Source: Caprimulgus europaeus (taxonomy: Eukaryota; Chordata; Aves; Caprimulgiformes; Caprimulgidae). Taken from it: a stretch of DNA of 64,000 nt. Both the position numbers and the translations under genes were made by a program. Under the pieces are notes generated by a model. It saw nothing but the letters and a program-made list of their open reading frames with translations. It had not been told where the DNA came from and did no database searches. This document shows positions 62,113 through 64,000 of the stretch, one piece after another. The stretch spans positions 46,983,037 to 47,047,036 of the forward strand of contig OU015525.1 in assembly GCA_907165065.1 (NCBI GenBank), written 5' to 3'. Position 1 is the first letter of the stretch, and each line of letters starts with the position of its first letter.

Positions 62113-63139
62113 TAGAATGTTTAATAGTTTTATCAATGATCTGAAAAAAGAAATTGAGTACACCCACAGTAAGTTTGCAGATGGCACCAAGCTGGGCAGG
62201 AGTGTTGATCTGTTTGAGGGTAGGAAGGCTCTACAGAAAAATGTGGACAGGCTGGATCAATGGGCTGAGACCAATTGTGTAAGATTTAACAAGACTAAAT
62301 GCAGGGTCCTGTACTTCGGTCACAACCATCTTGTGGAAAACTTCAGGCTTGGAGAAGAGTGGCTGGAAAGCTGCACAGCAGAAAAGGACCTGGGGGTGTT
62401 GGTCAATAGCTGGCTGAATATGAGCCAGCAATGTGCCCAGGCATCTAATAAGACCAATAGCTTCCTGGCCTGTATCTAGAAATAGTGTGGCCAGCAGGAC
62501 TAGGGAAGTGATCATCCCCTTGCACTCAGCACTGGTGAGGTTGCACCTCGAGTACTGTGTTCAGTTTTGGGCTCCTCACTACACGAAACACATTGAGGTG
62601 CTGGAGTGTGTTTAAAGAATAGTAACGAAGCTGGTGAAGGGTCTGGAGAACAAGTCTTATTAGGAGCAGCTGAGGGAACTGGGGTTGTTTAGTCTGGAGA
62701 AAAGGAGGCTCAGGGGAGACCTTACCACTCTCTACAACCAACTGAAAGCAGGTTGTAGCAAGGTGGGTCTCGGTCTCTTCTCCCAGGTAACAAGAAATAG
62801 GATGATAGGAAATGGCCTCTAGTTTCACCAGGGGAGGTTTAGATTGGATATTAGGAAAAAAAAAAAAAATCACTGAAAGGGTTGTCAGGCATTGGAACAG
62901 GCTGCCCAGGGAAGTGATTGAGTCACCATCCCTGGAAGTATTTGAAAGATGTGTAGATGTGGCACTTGGGGACATGGTTTAGTGGTAGACTTGGCAGTGT
63001 TAGGTTTATGGTTGGACTCAATGACCTTAAAGGTCTTTTCCAGCCAAAAGAGTTCTATGATTCTGAATATCTTAAAGATTTGTGGTTGGACTTGATTATC
63101 TTAAAGGTCTTTACAACCAAAACAGTTCTATGATTCTGA
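62113..63139 (+). mobile_element. CR1 LINE, 5'-truncated, with duplicated 3' tail
   Basis: The copy starts within the palm region near TGTTTAATAGTTTTATCAAT, just before motif C. It includes the thumb, the [18 protein letters not shown] region near 62690-62720, the C-terminal domain with a short A13 insertion at about 62856-62868, and the 3' untranslated part. The final segment occurs twice: 63003-63066 and 63076-63139, each running from (G/T)TGGTTGGACT through CTTAAAGGTCTTT to AGTTCTATGATTCTGA. It shares its tail and internal sequence type with the 23.8 kb copy. Confidence 0.95.
62117..62615 (+). pseudogene. CR1 ORF2 reverse transcriptase, mutated catalytic motif and frameshift
   Basis: The frame 62117-62479 shows FINDLKKEIEYTHSKFADGT at about residues 5-24, so the catalytic pair ADD has become ADG (residues 21-23). 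The second catalytic aspartate is therefore lost. [20 protein letters not shown] ends this part, and a one-base insertion near 62477 creates a stop. The continuation [20 protein letters not shown] is in the next frame up to 62615. The product would be inactive for both reasons. Confidence 0.88.
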
Positions 63140-64000
63140 GTCTCATTTATACAGAAGTGTATCTGCCTCATTATTGAGAGATAAGAATGAATTGTTTGGT
63201 TCCTGAGGATGGTGAATCTGATATCTGGTTTAAAAGGTTAAACTCTAACTGTTAATAAGTGAGGGCTTTTTTTTTTTTCCATTTTGTTTGTTGTTGTTGC
63301 TTGGTTTGTTTTTTTTTAACAATGGAACAGTACTGTCAATACAGTGTGCTTAATATAGGAGGTATAACTGATTCTATTTGGAATTTAGTGTTATCTAATA
63401 TGTTTTCCTGGGACTAAGAAAGATATTAAGGAAAATAAAAATGACACCAGAGTCTTTCACAACCCAACTGCAAATGACTTGTTCATAGAATTATGAAAGA
63501 TTAATCAACCAGTCTGAAATAAAAACATTTCACTGTTCATCTGTGGACTGATATTGCCATTACAAGTAGTTTCTAGAAAATTTTTAACTGCAACATAGCA
63601 ATTTTATGAAGCCAATTGCAGAACAATTTATACAATATATAGCTCAATTTTTGCAAAACTTTCATCAGATGACATGTCAATCACAGCAAGCTAGTCAGTG
63701 TTCAGGAAAAGGAACTCAATCTTCATATCTCAAAAGTATCACAAAGAGAACAAAGAAAGATGGATGAGGAAATATAAGGATAAGAATGAAATTATATAAT
63801 GAATTATTTTTCTTTGCTTCATTCTCCATCTCCTTTGTTTCTTGTTTTTTCATGTTCCTTTCTTTGTACATTGATTTTTTCCTTCATCTTGCTGTTCTAT
63901 TCTTTATTAATATCATACTATTATTGTGCTTGAAGTTCTTTCTGGGAGCTGTTTCACATAGCAGATAAAAGATAAAAGCTAGCTATGTTGCACATTTTTT
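63140..64000. other. Gene-free AT-rich DNA
   Basis: Nothing coding is supported. There are T runs near 63268-63279 and 63308-63318. The last 200 bases are T-rich, with a hydrophobic 60-codon frame that looks like chance. Confidence 0.55.

Noticed and set aside
62526..62975. 149-codon open frame on the minus strand, the longest in the window
   Set aside because: It is the antisense of the plus-strand CR1 copy at 62.1 kb. The text is explained entirely by the LINE.
1..64000. Prokaryotic or viral system such as CRISPR, phage or operon
   Set aside because: No regularly spaced repeats, no dense gene array, and clear vertebrate retrotransposons throughout.

Overview
The window looks like non-coding DNA from a bird genome. 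It is AT-rich and CpG-poor. I found no protein-coding gene, structural RNA gene, tRNA, CRISPR array or bacterial-type operon in it. The avian assignment rests on seven copies of the CR1 LINE retrotransposon, several ending in the CR1 tail of repeated ATTCTATG-type octamers, and on two long terminal repeats that open TGTCCTGGTTT or TGTTCTGGTTT, a type I know from avian ERVs. I cannot name the species. The region is best read as a gene desert or part of a very long intron.

Layout: 1-5.2 kb is unremarkable AT-rich DNA. A minus-strand CR1 fragment that has lost its 3' tail lies at 5.23-5.82 kb. 5.8-13.1 kb is featureless apart from a (CA)n run and a possible MIR-like relic near 10.3 kb. A short plus-strand CR1 tail lies at 13.1-13.4 kb and a first solo LTR at 14.4-15.0 kb. 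15-23.7 kb contains a small CpG-bearing block (16.6 kb), a G/T-only low-complexity tract (20.1 kb) and a CpG-clustered, enhancer-like block (22.2-22.7 kb). A deleted plus-strand CR1 lies at 23.8-24.7 kb, and a probable ancient L2-like LINE relic at 26.0-26.45 kb. An unidentified GC-richer block ending in 17 A lies at 31.43-31.78 kb. 31.8-43.0 kb is AT-rich with long A and T runs, a conserved-element-like stretch (36.5-36.9 kb) and a miRNA-precursor-like hairpin (42.3 kb). CR1 copies follow at 43.0-43.75 kb (plus) and 47.3-48.1 kb (minus), then a second solo LTR at 51.17-51.79 kb and the best-preserved CR1, minus strand, at 51.9-53.0 kb. A perfect 25-bp-arm palindrome lies at 53.6 kb. 53.7-62.1 kb is AT-rich with small repeats, and a plus-strand CR1 with a duplicated 3' tail lies at 62.1-63.1 kb.

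The CR1 copies fall into two groups by their tails and reverse transcriptase text. One group (13.1, 43.0, 47.3, 51.9 kb) has a CCTTCCAACCC-type tail; the other (5.2, 23.8, 62.1 kb) has an AGGTCTTTT-type tail or matching internal sequence. All are 5'-truncated and carry stops, frameshifts, deletions or loss of a catalytic residue, so none can move by itself. I found no new multigene system. The items most worth checking are the perfect palindrome at 53.6 kb, the A-tailed GC-rich block at 31.4 kb, the CpG/POU-site cluster at 22.2-22.7 kb, the hairpin at 42.3 kb and the ancient LINE relic at 26 kb.
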